From Mycobacterium asiaticum (GTDB lineage Bacteria > Actinomycetota > Actinomycetes > Mycobacteriales > Mycobacteriaceae), in assembly GCF_001673315.1 (NCBI RefSeq), contig NZ_LZLQ01000128.1, positions 1 through 52,271 on the forward strand: a stretch of DNA of 52,271 nucleotides, written 5' to 3'. The notes under the pieces are model-generated. The model was not told the origin of the DNA, ran no database searches, and worked only from the letters and a program-made list of their open reading frames with translations. The position numbers and the translations under genes are program-made. Shown here in pieces: positions 52,174-52,271 of the stretch (positions within the stretch are counted from its first letter, which is position 1; each line of letters begins with the position of its first letter).

Positions 52174-52271
52174 ATGTCTTCGGGTGCGTCGGCGGTGGTG
52201 AGTCCTAAAGAGCGCTTGGCGGTGTTGTTTGAGGAGTTGGCGGAGTTGGCCGGTCAGCGCAACGCCATTGA
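52174..52271 (+). CDS. Start of a DUF222/HNH-type (13E12-like) protein, partial
   Basis: Only 32 codons are available: MSSGASAVVSPKERLAVLFEELAELAGQRNAI. The stretch SPKERLAVLFEELAELAGQRNAI resembles the beginning of mycobacterial DUF222 HNH-endonuclease-like proteins of the 13E12 repeat family, which are often multi-copy and mobile. The frame is open to the window edge. The assignment rests on a short pattern and is tentative. Confidence 0.5.
   Translation, partial: MSSGASAVVSPKERLAVLFEELAELAGQRNAI

Overview
The window is chromosomal DNA from a slow-growing Mycobacterium, inferred from gene content and order rather than a database search. From left to right it follows the M. tuberculosis map backwards through the origin, from the end of pstP (Rv0018c) down to dnaA (Rv0001) and on from rpmH (Rv3924c) to eccA2 (Rv3884c). 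Protein lengths and motifs match those orthologues closely. Supporting signs are high GC, many GTG or TTG starts, ATGA/GTGA overlaps, the Ser/Thr kinases PknA/PknB, CwsA/CrgA, a MurJ-pseudokinase fusion and ESX-2 genes.

Region 1 (1-11,069) is the growth and division cluster: pstP end, rodA, pbpA, pknA and pknB on the plus strand, each junction overlapping by 4 nt. trpG and a DUF881 gene lie convergent to them, followed by crgA, a PH-domain gene, ppiA, cwsA, tRNA-Ala, tRNA-Ile and a DUF3566 membrane protein. Region 2 (11,070-21,060) is the replication-initiation cluster on the minus strand: dnaA, a 522-bp oriC-type gap, dnaN, recF, dciA, gyrB, gyrA. Region 3 (21,061-28,070) runs the other way: rpmH, rnpA, yidD, yidC, jag, rsmG, parA, parB and a GNAT-like gene. 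Two perfect parS sites lie in the rsmG start and inside parA.

Region 4 (28,067-38,950, minus) holds cwlM, trxC, trxB, the anti-SigM factor, sigM, murJ, a DUF6049-like membrane protein and mutT4. A SigH-type promoter precedes trxB. pcnA follows on the plus strand, ending in a 15-bp hairpin that contains its stop codon. Next is a DxDxDG-repeat gene with an ECF(SigM)-like, apparently leaderless promoter.

Region 5 (41,499-50,531) is the most unusual part: an ESX-2 (type VII secretion) operon, esxD-esxC-espG2-ATPase-eccD2-mycP2-eccE2-eccA2. It sits directly behind the DxDxDG gene and lacks eccB2, eccC2, PE and PPE, so the motor ATPase and a core channel subunit are absent from this locus. A 10-bp hairpin separates the Esx pair from the machinery genes. 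A convergent thiolase gene and the start of a DUF222-like gene close the window where M. tuberculosis would have ESX-1.

Functionally, the window combines peptidoglycan synthesis and its kinase control (RodA, PbpA, PknA/B, CwlM, MurJ, CwsA, CrgA), chromosome replication and segregation (DnaA, DnaN, RecF, DciA, gyrase, ParAB-parS), redox and ECF-sigma control, and a reduced secretion locus.
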